A stretch of DNA of 64,000 nucleotides from Halomonas sp. MCCC 1A13316 (GTDB lineage Bacteria > Pseudomonadota > Gammaproteobacteria > Pseudomonadales > Halomonadaceae): the NCBI RefSeq assembly GCF_014931605.1, contig NZ_CP053382.1, positions 124,001-188,000 on the forward strand. The letters run 5' to 3'. The notes under the pieces are model-generated. The model was not told where the DNA came from and did not search any database. It saw only the letters and a list, made by a program, of their open reading frames with translations. Every line of letters begins with the position of its first letter. The stretch's first letter is position 1. The position numbers were made by a program, and so were the translations under genes. Below are positions 16,833-25,740 of the stretch, piece after piece.

Positions 16833-18042
16833 GTTTAACGTTCTTGCCAAGTCCGGTGTCGCTGCAACCGGCTCCAGTTCTCTCCGGCTGCCCGCCTGGC
16901 GCTGGCTGTTCCCGCTGGCGGCACTGCATGCCGCCCTGATGGTGCCGCTCTCCCTGCTGGCGCTGTTTCACCGTTGGGAGCTGGTGCAACTGGCATCGCC
17001 GGCCGCCCATGCTCGCGAGATGCTGTTCGGTTTTGCCCTGGCGGTAATCGCCGGCTATTTGCTGGGGCCCGTTCCGCGGCGGCAACTCCTCGTGCTGGTG
17101 TCGCTGTGGCTGGTAGGGCGGCTTGGGGTGCTGGACTGGCCTGGAGCGGTAGTGGCTTCGTTGGCCGATGGCGTATTCGCTTTGTGGGTGGCCGCACGCC
17201 TGGTGCCGCGCTTCATAGCCGCCAAGAAATGGCGCAACCGGTTGCTCTCGCCGCTGCTGGGGTTGATCTGCCTGCTGGCCGTGGTGACCCTGACCTGGCG
17301 CTATCTCGACGACATGCCGAGCACAACGCCGCTGATGCATCAGAGCGTGCTGTGGCTGGTGCTGCTGATGATGTTCATGGGCGGGCGCGTCATCGCGCCG
17401 GCGGTCAATGGGCACCTGATGAAAGCGTCTCGGCAGGCTGGCGCTGGTGTGCAGCCGCGGATCGAGGCGGCCTTGATCGTGCTGCTGGGAATGGCGGCCT
17501 TCCTGGCGCCGTGGGAGGCGCTGCATCCCCTGGCCGCGTTGCTGACGCTGTCGGCAGCGCTGCTGGTGCTGTGGCGTATTCTGCGCTGGGAACCGGCGCG
17601 GTGTGCGGCAAGACCCGATCTGCAAGTACTGATGCTGGGCTATGCCTGGATTGCCATCGGGTTGTTGCTGCTGGCGCACCGCTGGTGGGCGCCGGAACAC
17701 GCCAGCACGGCGCTGCACGCCTTTACCGTGGGGGCGTTGGGTACGCTTGCCAGCGGTATCATGCTGCGTCACGTCATCTCACGAGCGAAACAGCGCCCCG
17801 AGAGCGAATGGGCGCTGCTTCCATTGGCCGGACTGTTCGCTACCGCTGCCGTGTTGCGGCTGTGGGCGATCGAGGCTGGCAGCGCCTGGCTGACACTGCT
17901 GTGGTGCTCGGCAGCAGCCTGGAGCCTGGGTTGGCTGCTGGTGGCCTGGCGCCTGACCGCGTGGTTGGGCCGGATCCCCGAGCGGTTGCCTGCCGGCAGA
18001 CTTGGCTCGGCTAACTCACTTGGCCCGGGAAGCGAGACTTGA
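16831..18042 (+). CDS. nnrS: NnrS family membrane protein (nitric oxide stress)
   Basis: 403 residues with about twelve membrane segments. NnrS family features include the early HAREMLFGFALAVIAGYLLGPV and ALHAFTVGALGTLASGIMLRH segments. NnrS is a heme- and copper-containing membrane protein that relieves metabolic NO stress in Vibrio and is found beside denitrification genes. The only usable start is ATG 16831, which lacks a ribosome site and sits inside the NsrR-type box, so the message may be leaderless or very short-leadered. Confidence 0.88.
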   Translation: MFNVLAKSGVAATGSSSLRLPAWRWLFPLAALHAALMVPLSLLALFHRWELVQLASPAAHAREMLFGFALAVIAGYLLGPVPRRQLLVLVSLWLVGRLGVLDWPGAVVASLADGVFALWVAARLVPRFIAAKKWRNRLLSPLLGLICLLAVVTLTWRYLDDMPSTTPLMHQSVLWLVLLMMFMGGRVIAPAVNGHLMKASRQAGAGVQPRIEAALIVLLGMAAFLAPWEALHPLAALLTLSAALLVLWRILRWEPARCAARPDLQVLMLGYAWIAIGLLLLAHRWWAPEHASTALHAFTVGALGTLASGIMLRHVISRAKQRPESEWALLPLAGLFATAAVLRLWAIEAGSAWLTLLWCSAAAWSLGWLLVAWRLTAWLGRIPERLPAGRLGSANSLGPGSET

Positions 18043-18052
18043 CCCCGGACAA
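18039..18052. promoter_or_regulatory. DNR/ANR-type box upstream of hemN
   Basis: TTGAC-CCCG-GACAA, one mismatch from TTGAC-N4-GTCAA, overlapping the nnrS stop codon and about 100 bases before hemN. HemN genes are commonly activated by ANR/DNR when oxygen is low. Confidence 0.55.
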
Positions 18053-18153
18053 TAGAAAGGCGAGCTGTCGAGACGCTATCTCTCGCCGAATGTCATACTG
18101 TCGGGCATGAGGCCTGGCTTGCCATGCCGACGTTTCAAGAGGCTGTTCCGATC

Positions 18154-19539
18154 ATGCAAGACGACCTGCTGTTCAATCGCCCGCTAGTAGAGAAGTACGA
18201 CCGTCCGGGCCCTCGCTATACGTCCTATCCGACGGCGCCACAGTTCCATGCGGCCTTCGCCGAGGACGACTATCGCGCCGCTGCCGAGCGCAGCAACCGC
18301 GTCGCCGCGCCCAAGCCGCTGTCGGTCTACGTGCACATCCCGTTCTGCAAGAGCCTGTGCTACTACTGTGCCTGCAATAAGATCATCACTCACAACACCG
18401 AACGGGCGGCCGAGTATCTCGAGTGGCTGAAGCAGGAGATCCACGTGCAGGGTGAGCTGTTCGACGAGAGTCGACGCATGACCCAACTGCACCTTGGCGG
18501 CGGCACGCCCACCTACCTGAGCAATGCCCAGCTCGGCGAGCTGATGGCGGCCCTCGACGAGGCCTTCCATTTCGCCGAGGCCGCCGAACGCGAGTTCTCG
18601 CTGGAGGTCGACCCGCGCACGGTCACGCCGCCCCAGATCCACGAGCTTCACGAGCTCGGCTTCAATCGGCTGAGTTTCGGCGTACAGGATTTCGACCCCG
18701 ACGTGCAGAAGGCGGTCAACCGCGTGCAGAGCGAGGAGCAGGTGGTCGAACTGGTGGCGGCGGCGCGCGAAGCCGGCTTCCAGTCGGTCAGCGTCGACCT
18801 GATCTACGGCCTGCCGTTGCAGACGGTGGCAAGCTTCGATGCGACGCTCGACAAGATCATCGCCCTGCGCCCTGATCGCATCGCCGCCTACAGCTATGCC
18901 CACCTGCCGGAGCTGTTCAAGGCCCAGCGGTTGATCCGCCCCGAGGACATGCCACCGCCCGAGCGCAAGCTGGAACTGCTGGAATTGACCATTCGCCGCC
19001 TGACCGCGGCCGGCTACGTTTACATCGGCATGGACCACTTCGCCCTGCCTGGCGATGAGCTGAGCCTGGCCAAGGAGAACGGTACCCTGCAGCGCAACTT
19101 CCAGGGCTATTCGACCCATGCTGACTGCGACATGATCGGCCTGGGGATCACTTCCATCGGCAAGGTCGGCGACAGCTACAGCCAGAACGTCAAGGAGACC
19201 GCTCAGTACCAGGCGCGCCTTGAGAGTGGACGGCTGCCGGTGATGCGCGGTTATCGCCTCAACGACGATGACCGCCTGCGCCGCGATGTGATCAATGCCC
19301 TCATGTGCCACGGCCGCATCGACTTCGACGCCATCGAAGCGCGCCACGACATCGCCTTCCGCGACTACTTCGCCGATGCCCTCGACGAACTCGAGGAGAT
19401 GCAGGCGGACGGCCTGCTGACGATCCGCGACGACACCATCGAAGTGCTACCCGCCGGCCGCTTGATGATGCGCAACATGGCGATGGCCTTCGATGCTTAC
19501 CTGACGCCGCACGAAGGCCGCTTCTCGCGCACGGTGTGA
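18154..19539 (+). CDS. hemN: Oxygen-independent coproporphyrinogen III dehydrogenase HemN
   Basis: 461 residues from ATG 18154; ATG 18124 would add ten. Radical SAM enzyme that decarboxylates coproporphyrinogen III to protoporphyrinogen IX without oxygen. The CX3CX2CXC motif is at Cys65, Cys69, Cys72 and Cys74 (CKSLCYYCAC), followed by GGGTPTYL. The CXC form separates true HemN from the heme chaperone HemW. It supplies heme for the cytochromes encoded here during anaerobic growth. Confidence 0.95.
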   Translation: MQDDLLFNRPLVEKYDRPGPRYTSYPTAPQFHAAFAEDDYRAAAERSNRVAAPKPLSVYVHIPFCKSLCYYCACNKIITHNTERAAEYLEWLKQEIHVQGELFDESRRMTQLHLGGGTPTYLSNAQLGELMAALDEAFHFAEAAEREFSLEVDPRTVTPPQIHELHELGFNRLSFGVQDFDPDVQKAVNRVQSEEQVVELVAAAREAGFQSVSVDLIYGLPLQTVASFDATLDKIIALRPDRIAAYSYAHLPELFKAQRLIRPEDMPPPERKLELLELTIRRLTAAGYVYIGMDHFALPGDELSLAKENGTLQRNFQGYSTHADCDMIGLGITSIGKVGDSYSQNVKETAQYQARLESGRLPVMRGYRLNDDDRLRRDVINALMCHGRIDFDAIEARHDIAFRDYFADALDELEEMQADGLLTIRDDTIEVLPAGRLMMRNMAMAFDAYLTPHEGRFSRTV

Positions 19540-19608
19540 TTTGCCCTGGTTCCAGATGAGGACGGCGCCCTGCGGGGCACCGTTCCGCGCTCTGCCAGTG
19601 TTTGTCGC

Positions 19609-20730
19609 TCAGGCAGGTGCGTGAAGCGCGGCGGCCTTCTCCTGGGGCATGACCGCATGGCTATCCTTGCGGGGCCGATACTTGCGCATGATATAGCGCA
19701 GCCGCTTCATGACATCGAGGTTGGCCGCCTCCATCCTGGCCAGGGCCTGCATCGCTTCCTCGGTCTCGCCGGCATGGAACAGGCTCACGGCCTGGATCGC
19801 CTGGCGGTGCACCTCCCGGTGGGGCGCTTCGAGCGCCTGAAAATCCTCGTCGCTATGGAAGCGGGCACTACCGGTACCCTCGTAATACCAACGGCCCAGA
19901 GCACACTGGGTTTCGTCCGGGAGTTCCGCTGCGGTCTTCGCTGATAGTCCCATCAAAATGCGATACACCTCCAGCTTGACCTCGAGCTCTTCCAGGTTGG
20001 CCAGTTCCACCTCACTGAGCATGGCCGAGAAAGCCAACGCCTGGCTGCTCTCCTGAGTCAGGTGCAGCAACTGTTCGGTGCGTTGCATCACTCGATTGGC
20101 TTCGGAACTCAAACGCTCGGCTTCACCGGCGTTGTGGTGCATGCTGCCATCGACGCTGCCAGTCTGGCCGAGAATATTGCCGGTGAGGCTGCCGATCTCT
20201 TCGGTCGCGGAACCGGTACGAGTCGCTAATTCTCGTACCTCGGTCGCGACCACGGCGAAGCCGCGCCCGGCATCGCCGGCGCGGGCGGCCTCGATGCTGG
20301 CGTTGAAGGCCAAAAGCGTCGTCTGTAGCGAAATCTCCTCGATCAGGTGGACGAAATTACCGATGCGATCGGCGTCGCCTCGCAGCGAGGAGACATCCTC
20401 GGCGGCTTGGCCGATGCGCTGATTGAGTGCTCGCAGTGCGTCGATTATGGCGTTGAGCGCCTCCTGGCTCTGCAATGATTCGCTGGCGGTATGATCGGTG
20501 ATGCGCTGGTTGTCCACCAATAGGCCGGAGAGTTCGGAAAAGGATTCACGCAGTGCGACCATGGAGTCGCCAAAGCCCGTGAGGTTGGAGAAAAGGTGTT
20601 GGTGGAGCCGTTGCTCGGCTTCCAGGGTATCGATCCTCGCCTGCATCCGGTCGCGTTCGTCGAGCGGTGTGGCGGCGTCGTCTGGCGAGGCGGCGCTCGC
20701 TGAGGTTGGGGCGCGTTTCCAGAAGCGCAT
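19609..20730 (-). CDS. Soluble methyl-accepting chemotaxis protein with altered CZB domain
   Basis: 373 residues from ATG 20730 (AAAGGAG upstream). No membrane helix: a cytoplasmic receptor. A coiled-coil segment (about 27-60) leads to the signalling hairpin, whose tip reads [30 protein letters not shown]. The C-terminal region (about 235-350) resembles a CZB zinc-binding domain: [10 protein letters not shown] and HREVH are present, but the usual first histidine, expected in a DH-like pair before FKLEVY, is replaced ([12 protein letters not shown]). CZB domains sense zinc or hypochlorous acid; loss of one ligand may change this. It is separated from ytfE by a terminator. Confidence 0.85.
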   Translation of the reverse strand: MRFWKRAPTSASAASPDDAATPLDERDRMQARIDTLEAEQRLHQHLFSNLTGFGDSMVALRESFSELSGLLVDNQRITDHTASESLQSQEALNAIIDALRALNQRIGQAAEDVSSLRGDADRIGNFVHLIEEISLQTTLLAFNASIEAARAGDAGRGFAVVATEVRELATRTGSATEEIGSLTGNILGQTGSVDGSMHHNAGEAERLSSEANRVMQRTEQLLHLTQESSQALAFSAMLSEVELANLEELEVKLEVYRILMGLSAKTAAELPDETQCALGRWYYEGTGSARFHSDEDFQALEAPHREVHRQAIQAVSLFHAGETEEAMQALARMEAANLDVMKRLRYIMRKYRPRKDSHAVMPQEKAAALHAPA

Positions 20731-20763
20731 GGGGACTCCTTTACGCAGGGGTGTCGAGGCGGG

Positions 20764-20792
20764 AAAAACGCCGCCCGGCAAAGCGGGCGGCG
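20764..20792 (-). terminator. Rho-independent terminator of ytfE
   Basis: Perfect 9-bp stem (20769-20777 with 20784-20792; CGCCGCCCG/CGGGCGGCG), six-base loop, followed on the minus strand by TTTTTCCC. It separates ytfE from the chemoreceptor gene. Confidence 0.85.
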
Positions 20793-20805
20793 GCACGAAC
20801 CGATG

Positions 20806-21462
20806 TCAGACGGCCCGTTCGAACAGCAGATTGTTCTCCAGGTGAATGTGCTCCATCAGGTCTTCACGGAACTCGCGCAGACCGGTATACAGAGCGCGCC
20901 AGGTGGTACAGGCCCCCTTGGGCGGGGTGATGTCGTTGGTCAGTCGCATCACCTGCTCGAGGTTCTCGCCATGGTCGTCGTGCTCATGGCGCATCACCGC
21001 AATTGGCCCCTGGGCCTGGGCGCCCAGGCCACGGCGCAGCATGGGAAAGAGGATCTGCTCCTCCTTCTGCATATGGCTCTCCATCTCCTGATAGATCACC
21101 AGCAGCAGGTCGGCAAGCCCGTTGGGGCAGCTGTCGTGGTCGCCGTGGACTTGCTCGACCCGGCGCGCCATGCGGATCAGCTCAGGTAGCTGCTCGCGGT
21201 GCACGTCGTGATAACGGGTGAGGATATGGTCGATCAGCTCGTCGTTGCTGGCCTCGCGCCAGTCGCGCTGCTCGCTGCTGACGGCCGGTAGCGCTTCGAG
21301 TTCGGCCACCAGCTTGTCAACGTGCAGGCCGGCCCGCTCGGCGGCCTGGCTCAGGCTGATGCGCCCGCCGCAGCAGAAGTCGATGCTGTGAGTATGAAAA
21401 ATACGGGTGGCGCCAGGCAGCGAAAGGGCGATGCGTCCAACGGACTGTTCCAGCAGGCTCAT
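20806..21462 (-). CDS. ytfE: YtfE/RIC di-iron protein, repair of iron-sulfur clusters
   Basis: 218 residues. N-terminal ScdA-type domain with IDFCCGG (about 27-33), then a hemerythrin-like four-helix bundle whose His and Glu ligands appear as HDVHREQLPEL, MESHMQKEEQILFP, RHEHDDHGENL and HIHLENNLLF. YtfE (RIC, DnrN) repairs clusters damaged by NO and releases or processes NO. A sigma-54 promoter lies 36 bases upstream of the start codon and norR diverges from the other side, so NorR very likely controls it. GGAAT precedes the ATG. Confidence 0.93.
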   Translation of the reverse strand: MSLLEQSVGRIALSLPGATRIFHTHSIDFCCGGRISLSQAAERAGLHVDKLVAELEALPAVSSEQRDWREASNDELIDHILTRYHDVHREQLPELIRMARRVEQVHGDHDSCPNGLADLLLVIYQEMESHMQKEEQILFPMLRRGLGAQAQGPIAVMRHEHDDHGENLEQVMRLTNDITPPKGACTTWRALYTGLREFREDLMEHIHLENNLLFERAV

Positions 21463-21497
21463 ACGATATTCCTCTAATGATGATGTCTTCCTGTCTA

Positions 21498-21514
21498 AGC
21501 AATCGCCGTGCCAA
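21498..21514 (-). promoter_or_regulatory. Sigma-54 promoter of ytfE
   Basis: On the minus strand: TTGGCACG-GCGA-TTGCT, matching every conserved position of the sigma-54 consensus (TGGCAC-N5-TTGC). Transcription would start near 21487, about 25 bases before ytfE. Confidence 0.88.
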
Positions 21515-21547
21515 GGTTTTTATTTCAATCAGTTAAGTTAGTCAGTG

Positions 21548-21603
21548 GTGAAAAATACCCTAGTCGGGTAAGGTTAATTACACCTTTGCTGGGTAAATTA
21601 AAC
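21548..21603. promoter_or_regulatory. norR: Three GT-N7-AC sites, probable NorR enhancer
   Basis: GT-N7-AC occurs at 21548-21558, 21573-21583 and 21593-21603. E. coli NorR binds three such sites upstream of norVW. Here they lie about 60 to 115 bases upstream of the ytfE transcription start and reach the norR start codon. A TACCC-N5-GGGTA inverted repeat (21556-21570) overlaps the first site. The motif has only four fixed bases, so each site alone is weak; the number and position make the case. Confidence 0.62.
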
Positions 21604-21604
21604 C

Positions 21605-23128
21605 ATGCTCGATCACTCGCTTCTTGCCGATCTCGCCGCCGACCTGCCCAGCGCTGTGCGCTTGCAGCGCCTGGTACGTACCTTGCGCGAGGGGTTTCAC
21701 TGCGGCGCGGTGTGCCTGCTGCGGCTGCAGGACGACGTGCTGGCGCCGGTGGCCGTGGACGGCCTGGTACGCGAGGCGCTGGGGCGGCGCTTCGACGTGG
21801 CCCGTCATCCCCGCCTGGCCACCATCCTCACCAGCCGCCGCTCGACGCTGTTCCCGCCGGACTCGACACTGCCCGATCCCTACGACGGGCTGGTCGAGCA
21901 ACAGCCGGATGAACCGCTGCATGTGCACGACTGCATGGGTATCAGCCTGCACGTCGAGGGGGAGCCCTGGGGCGTGCTGACCCTGGATGCTCTGGTGGCC
22001 GGTACTTTCGACGAGGCGTCCGGTCTCTTGCTGGAGCGCTATGCCCTGCTGGTCGAGGCCGCGGTGCGCGTTTCTCGCCTGGAGCAGGAAGTGCGTGCGC
22101 TGCGGATGGCGCGCCAGGGCGTGCCCACTCTTTCAGCGCCAGGAGAGGGAGGCGAGATTCTCGGGCACAGTGCGGTACTGCAACGCTTGCTGCACGAGCT
22201 CGACGTGGTGGGCGAGTCCGACCTGCCGGTGCTGCTCAGCGGTGAGACCGGCGTGGGCAAGGAGCTGTTTGCTCGTCGCCTGCACCAACGCTCGCCGCGC
22301 CGTGAGCAGCCGCTGGTTCAGGTCAACTGCGCGGCGCTGCCGGAGACGCTGGCAGAGAGCGAGCTGTTCGGTCACGTCAAGGGAGCCTTCTCGGGAGCCA
22401 CGGCCGACCGGGCGGGGCGCTTCGAGGCCGCCGACGGCGGCACCCTGTTTCTCGACGAGGTGGGTGAGTTGCCGCTGCCGATCCAGGCCAAGCTGCTGCG
22501 TGCGCTGCAGAACGGTGAGATCCAGCGCCTGGGCGAGGACACCCCGCGGCGGGTCGACGTGCGCATCATCGCCGCCACCAACCGGCATCTGGCCGACGGC
22601 GTGCGCGACGGCCACTTTCGCGCCGACCTCTATCACCGGCTGTCGGTCTACCCGGTGGCGATTCCGCCGCTGCGCGAGCGCGACAGCGACGTGCTGGTGC
22701 TGGCCGGTCACTTCCTCGAGATCAACCGCGCCCGGCTGGGCGTTCGCAGCCTGCGTCTGGCGCCGGCGGCCGAGACGGCTCTGCTCGATTACGCCTGGCC
22801 CGGCAATGTCCGCGAGCTCGAGCACGTGATCAGCCGTGCGGCGATCAAGGCGCTGGGCCACGGAGCGCGGCGTGACGACATCGTCACCCTTGTACCGGAG
22901 TGGCTCGACCTTCCCGCCGTGAGGTCTGTGGGCGGCGTAGCGCAGCCCGCTGTGCCCGAGACCACTGCCGCGGGGCCGGCATTGAAGGCGCAAGTGGCCG
23001 AGGTGCAACGCCACGCCATACGCACGGCCCTGGCGGCTTGCGACGGCAGCTGGGCGGGAGCTGCCAGGCGGCTCGACGTCGACCCAAGCAACCTGCACAA
23101 GCTGGCACGCCGGCTGGGAATAAAGTAG
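21605..23128 (+). CDS. norR: NorR, nitric oxide-responsive sigma-54 activator
   Basis: 507 residues: N-terminal GAF domain (about 20-165) that in NorR holds a mononuclear iron sensing NO, central AAA+ domain (about 185-420) and a Fis-type helix-turn-helix (about 465-505, [20 protein letters not shown]). Walker A is GETGVGKE and Walker [10 protein letters not shown]. The sigma-54 contact loop reads GAFSGA instead of GAFTGA. The divergent ytfE gene carries a sigma-54 promoter and three NorR-like sites. No clear ribosome site precedes the ATG. A short AGCC/GGCT stem with a T-run overlaps the stop codon. Confidence 0.9.
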   Translation: MLDHSLLADLAADLPSAVRLQRLVRTLREGFHCGAVCLLRLQDDVLAPVAVDGLVREALGRRFDVARHPRLATILTSRRSTLFPPDSTLPDPYDGLVEQQPDEPLHVHDCMGISLHVEGEPWGVLTLDALVAGTFDEASGLLLERYALLVEAAVRVSRLEQEVRALRMARQGVPTLSAPGEGGEILGHSAVLQRLLHELDVVGESDLPVLLSGETGVGKELFARRLHQRSPRREQPLVQVNCAALPETLAESELFGHVKGAFSGATADRAGRFEAADGGTLFLDEVGELPLPIQAKLLRALQNGEIQRLGEDTPRRVDVRIIAATNRHLADGVRDGHFRADLYHRLSVYPVAIPPLRERDSDVLVLAGHFLEINRARLGVRSLRLAPAAETALLDYAWPGNVRELEHVISRAAIKALGHGARRDDIVTLVPEWLDLPAVRSVGGVAQPAVPETTAAGPALKAQVAEVQRHAIRTALAACDGSWAGAARRLDVDPSNLHKLARRLGIK

Positions 23129-23150
23129 CCTTCGGCTTTTCAAGATCGGC

Positions 23151-23188
23151 AAAATGGTTATATACTGAACTGTCTAGTATTCCATTTT
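23151..23188. promoter_or_regulatory. Interrupted inverted repeat in the ABC importer promoter
   Basis: Outer arms AAAATGG (23151-23157) and CCATTTT (23182-23188) enclose inner arms ATACT (23162-23166) and AGTAT (23176-23180). It lies in an AT-rich stretch just before the ABC operon and could be an operator; the regulator is unknown. Confidence 0.42.
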
Positions 23189-23216
23189 TGAATATATAGT
23201 TGTTCCGGACGCTCAT

Positions 23217-23993
23217 ATGCAGCTTCAGTTCGAACGGGTCACCAAGTCCTTCGGCGACCTGAAGGTGATCGACACCTTCGACACAACCATTCGCGACGGC
23301 GAAATCGTTGCCCTGGTCGGTCCGTCCGGCTGCGGCAAGTCGACGCTGTTGCACATGGTCGCGGGCCTGCAGAGCGCGACCGGGGGCCAGGTGAAAGCCG
23401 ACGGTCGTTCGGTCGAGCGGCCAGCGCCCGAGCGCACCCTGGTTTTCCAGGAGCATGCGCTCTATCCGTGGATGACGCTCAGGCAAAACGTTGCCCTTGC
23501 GCTGGAGTTCCAAGGGCGGCCGGCGGGCGAAGCCCATAAACTGGCCGTTCAGTGGCTGGCGCGGGTCAAGCTCGACGGCTTCGAGGCCTACTACCCGCAT
23601 CAGGTCTCGGGGGGCATGCGCCAGCGCTGCGCCCTGGCCAGAGCCTTCATCGCCCGGCCCAAGGTGCTGCTGCTCGACGAGCCCTTCGGCGCCCTCGATG
23701 CGTTGACCCGCTTGACGCTGCAGAGCGTGCTCAAGGATCTGATCGAGGAGGAGCGCCCAACCGTGGTGCTGGTCACTCACGACGTCGACGAGGCGCTCTA
23801 TCTCGCCGACCGCGTGCTGGTCTTCAGCCACCGCCCGGCACGAGTGCTCAAGGAAATCACCCTCGGTCACATCCCCAAAACCCATGACCTGTCGGCCTTC
23901 GCCGGGATTCGCCGGGAGGTGCTATCGCTGCTCGGCATCGATACGCAGGCTCAGGAAACCGAACGTCAAACCGAGAAAGGAGACGTGCAATGA
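23217..23993 (+). CDS. ABC importer ATPase, NitT/TauT family
   Basis: 258 residues with Walker A GPSGCGKST, signature VSGGMRQRCALARAF, Walker B VLLLDEPFGALD and the switch histidine THDVDEAL. It resembles SsuB, TauB and NrtD, ATPases of importers for sulfonates, taurine, nitrate or related small molecules. It overlaps the substrate-binding protein gene by four bases. The transported compound cannot be read from this subunit. Confidence 0.88.
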   Translation: MQLQFERVTKSFGDLKVIDTFDTTIRDGEIVALVGPSGCGKSTLLHMVAGLQSATGGQVKADGRSVERPAPERTLVFQEHALYPWMTLRQNVALALEFQGRPAGEAHKLAVQWLARVKLDGFEAYYPHQVSGGMRQRCALARAFIARPKVLLLDEPFGALDALTRLTLQSVLKDLIEEERPTVVLVTHDVDEALYLADRVLVFSHRPARVLKEITLGHIPKTHDLSAFAGIRREVLSLLGIDTQAQETERQTEKGDVQ

Positions 23994-24970
23994 CACGTTG
24001 GCTCATCGCTCCCCTGCTGTCTCTGCTGCTGGCCGCTCCGCTGTTCGCCAACGAACCGCTCCGGGTCGGCTATGTGCGCGTGATGGACGACGCCCAGGTG
24101 ATGCTCGCCCAGGAGGCCGGGCTCTACGAGAAGTACGGACTCGATGCCGAGCTGATCGAATTCAGCTCGGGTACCGACCTGATCAAGGGCATCGTCGGCG
24201 GCCAGCTCGACCTCGGCGTGCTTGGCTTCTCCAATGCCTTTACCTGGGCCGGCCGCGGTGCCGACCTGCGCATCGTCGGCGGCGCCCAGCGTGGCTACCA
24301 TGCGCTGCTGGCCCGCGAGGACGCCGGCATCGACGAGGTGGCCGATCTGGCCGGCAAGAGCCTGGCATCGCAGAAGCAGGGTAGCACCGCGGACATCGTG
24401 CTCAAGGGCGTGACCCTGGCCGATGCCGGGCTCAGCCCCGACGACCTCAACATCATGGGCGTGGCGCCTTCGGTGGCGGTCCAGTCGCTGGCCGGCGGGC
24501 GCGTGGACGCCGCCTTCCTGTTCGAGCCCTATGCGCGCATCGCCCAGCTTCAGGCGCCGGTCAAGGAGATCTACGAGATCGGTGAGGTATGGCCGTTCCC
24601 GTGCATGGTGGTGATCACTTCCGCCGAGACGCTGGAGAACCGTCGCGATGTGCTGTGGGCGGCGATGGATGCTCAGCGCGAGGCAATCGACATGCTCGAG
24701 AGCTCACCGGAGGAGGCTGCGCCCTACATCACCCACTACTTCGTCAACGACGAGGTGATCGAAGCGCGTGACGGCAGCACGGTGCCCAGCGAGGAGGTGA
24801 TCGCTCAGGCCATCGCCACCAACAACTTCAGCGCCGAGCTGACCGAGGACGACATCGGGCGCATGAAGGAGCTGGCCGAGATCATGCAGGCCCAGGGCAT
24901 TCTCGAGGGTGAGACCTTCGACGTGGATGCACTGCTGGATCTCTCCTGGCAGGAAGAGCGCGAACTGTGA
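23990..24970 (+). CDS. ABC importer substrate-binding protein, NitT/TauT (NMT1-like) family
   Basis: 326 residues, signal peptide to about residue 21 (LLAAPLFA-NEP), no lipobox cysteine. The mature protein has the periplasmic-binding fold (RVGYVRVMDDAQVMLAQEAGLYEKYGL; GQLDLGVLGFSNAF; GRVDAAFLFEPYA). The family binds sulfonates, nitrate, bicarbonate, pyrimidine precursors and others. Position after norR is not proof of a link to nitrogen oxides. The stop overlaps the permease start. Confidence 0.85.
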   Translation: MTRWLIAPLLSLLLAAPLFANEPLRVGYVRVMDDAQVMLAQEAGLYEKYGLDAELIEFSSGTDLIKGIVGGQLDLGVLGFSNAFTWAGRGADLRIVGGAQRGYHALLAREDAGIDEVADLAGKSLASQKQGSTADIVLKGVTLADAGLSPDDLNIMGVAPSVAVQSLAGGRVDAAFLFEPYARIAQLQAPVKEIYEIGEVWPFPCMVVITSAETLENRRDVLWAAMDAQREAIDMLESSPEEAAPYITHYFVNDEVIEARDGSTVPSEEVIAQAIATNNFSAELTEDDIGRMKELAEIMQAQGILEGETFDVDALLDLSWQEEREL

Positions 24971-25740
24971 GCATGGGCAATACCGCGACCGGCGTGGCCA
25001 GCAAGCGGGCCTACGTACTGGCGATCGTCCTGATCCTGTTCTTCTGGCAGGTGGCCGCCTGGTTCCTGCCGAGCTTCCTGATGCCCGACGTGCCCGTGGC
25101 GCTGGTGCGCCTGTGGCGTGAGCTGGGCAGTGCCGAGTTCTATCACGGGCTCAGCAACAGTATGGGACGGCTGGGGGCGGGCTACGGCGCGGCCCTGCTG
25201 GCCGGCATCGTACTGGGGCTGGTCGGCGGGACGTTGAATGCGGTGCGCAGCACTCTCAAGGCTGCCATCATCATCCTGCAGTCGATCCCCTCGATCGCCT
25301 GGGTACCGCTGTTCCTGATCCTGATGGGCTTCGGTAACCTGCCGATCATCGTGGTGGTGGCGGTGGGCGCCTTTTTCCCCACGGCGCTGAGCGTGATGAA
25401 TGCCACCGAAAGCGTCGAGCGGGTACATATCGATGCCGCGCGGGTGATGGGCGCGTCACGCATGCAGATGCTCAAGCGCGTCTACTTCCCGGCGGTGACG
25501 CCGGAGCTGATCACCGGCGCCCAGCTCGCCTTCGGCAACGCCTGGCGTGCGTTGATTTCGGCCGAAATGATCGTCGGCTTCAGCGCCGGGCTCGGCAAGT
25601 CGCTGGCCTACTCGGGCGAGATCGCCGACATGACCGGCGTGATGACCAATATTCTGGTCATCGCCGTGCTCGCGGCGGTGATCGACCAGGTCATCCTCGA
25701 GCGCATCAAGTACCGCCTTCTTCGCTATCAGTACCTTTGA
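24967..25740 (+). CDS. ABC importer permease, NitT/TauT family
   Basis: 257 residues with about six membrane helices and the EAA loop that contacts the ATPase (HIDAARVMGASRMQMLKRVYFPAVTPELITG). The GTG at 24967 overlaps the preceding stop (GTGA); ATG 24973 is an alternative start two codons later. It completes a three-gene importer. Confidence 0.87.
   Translation: MSMGNTATGVASKRAYVLAIVLILFFWQVAAWFLPSFLMPDVPVALVRLWRELGSAEFYHGLSNSMGRLGAGYGAALLAGIVLGLVGGTLNAVRSTLKAAIIILQSIPSIAWVPLFLILMGFGNLPIIVVVAVGAFFPTALSVMNATESVERVHIDAARVMGASRMQMLKRVYFPAVTPELITGAQLAFGNAWRALISAEMIVGFSAGLGKSLAYSGEIADMTGVMTNILVIAVLAAVIDQVILERIKYRLLRYQYL

Noticed and set aside
16339..17772. 477-residue minus-strand frame covering nnrS
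   Set aside because: Only the last 146 residues are a real DUF454 gene; the rest is antisense to nnrS with a Gln/Arg/His-rich shadow composition.
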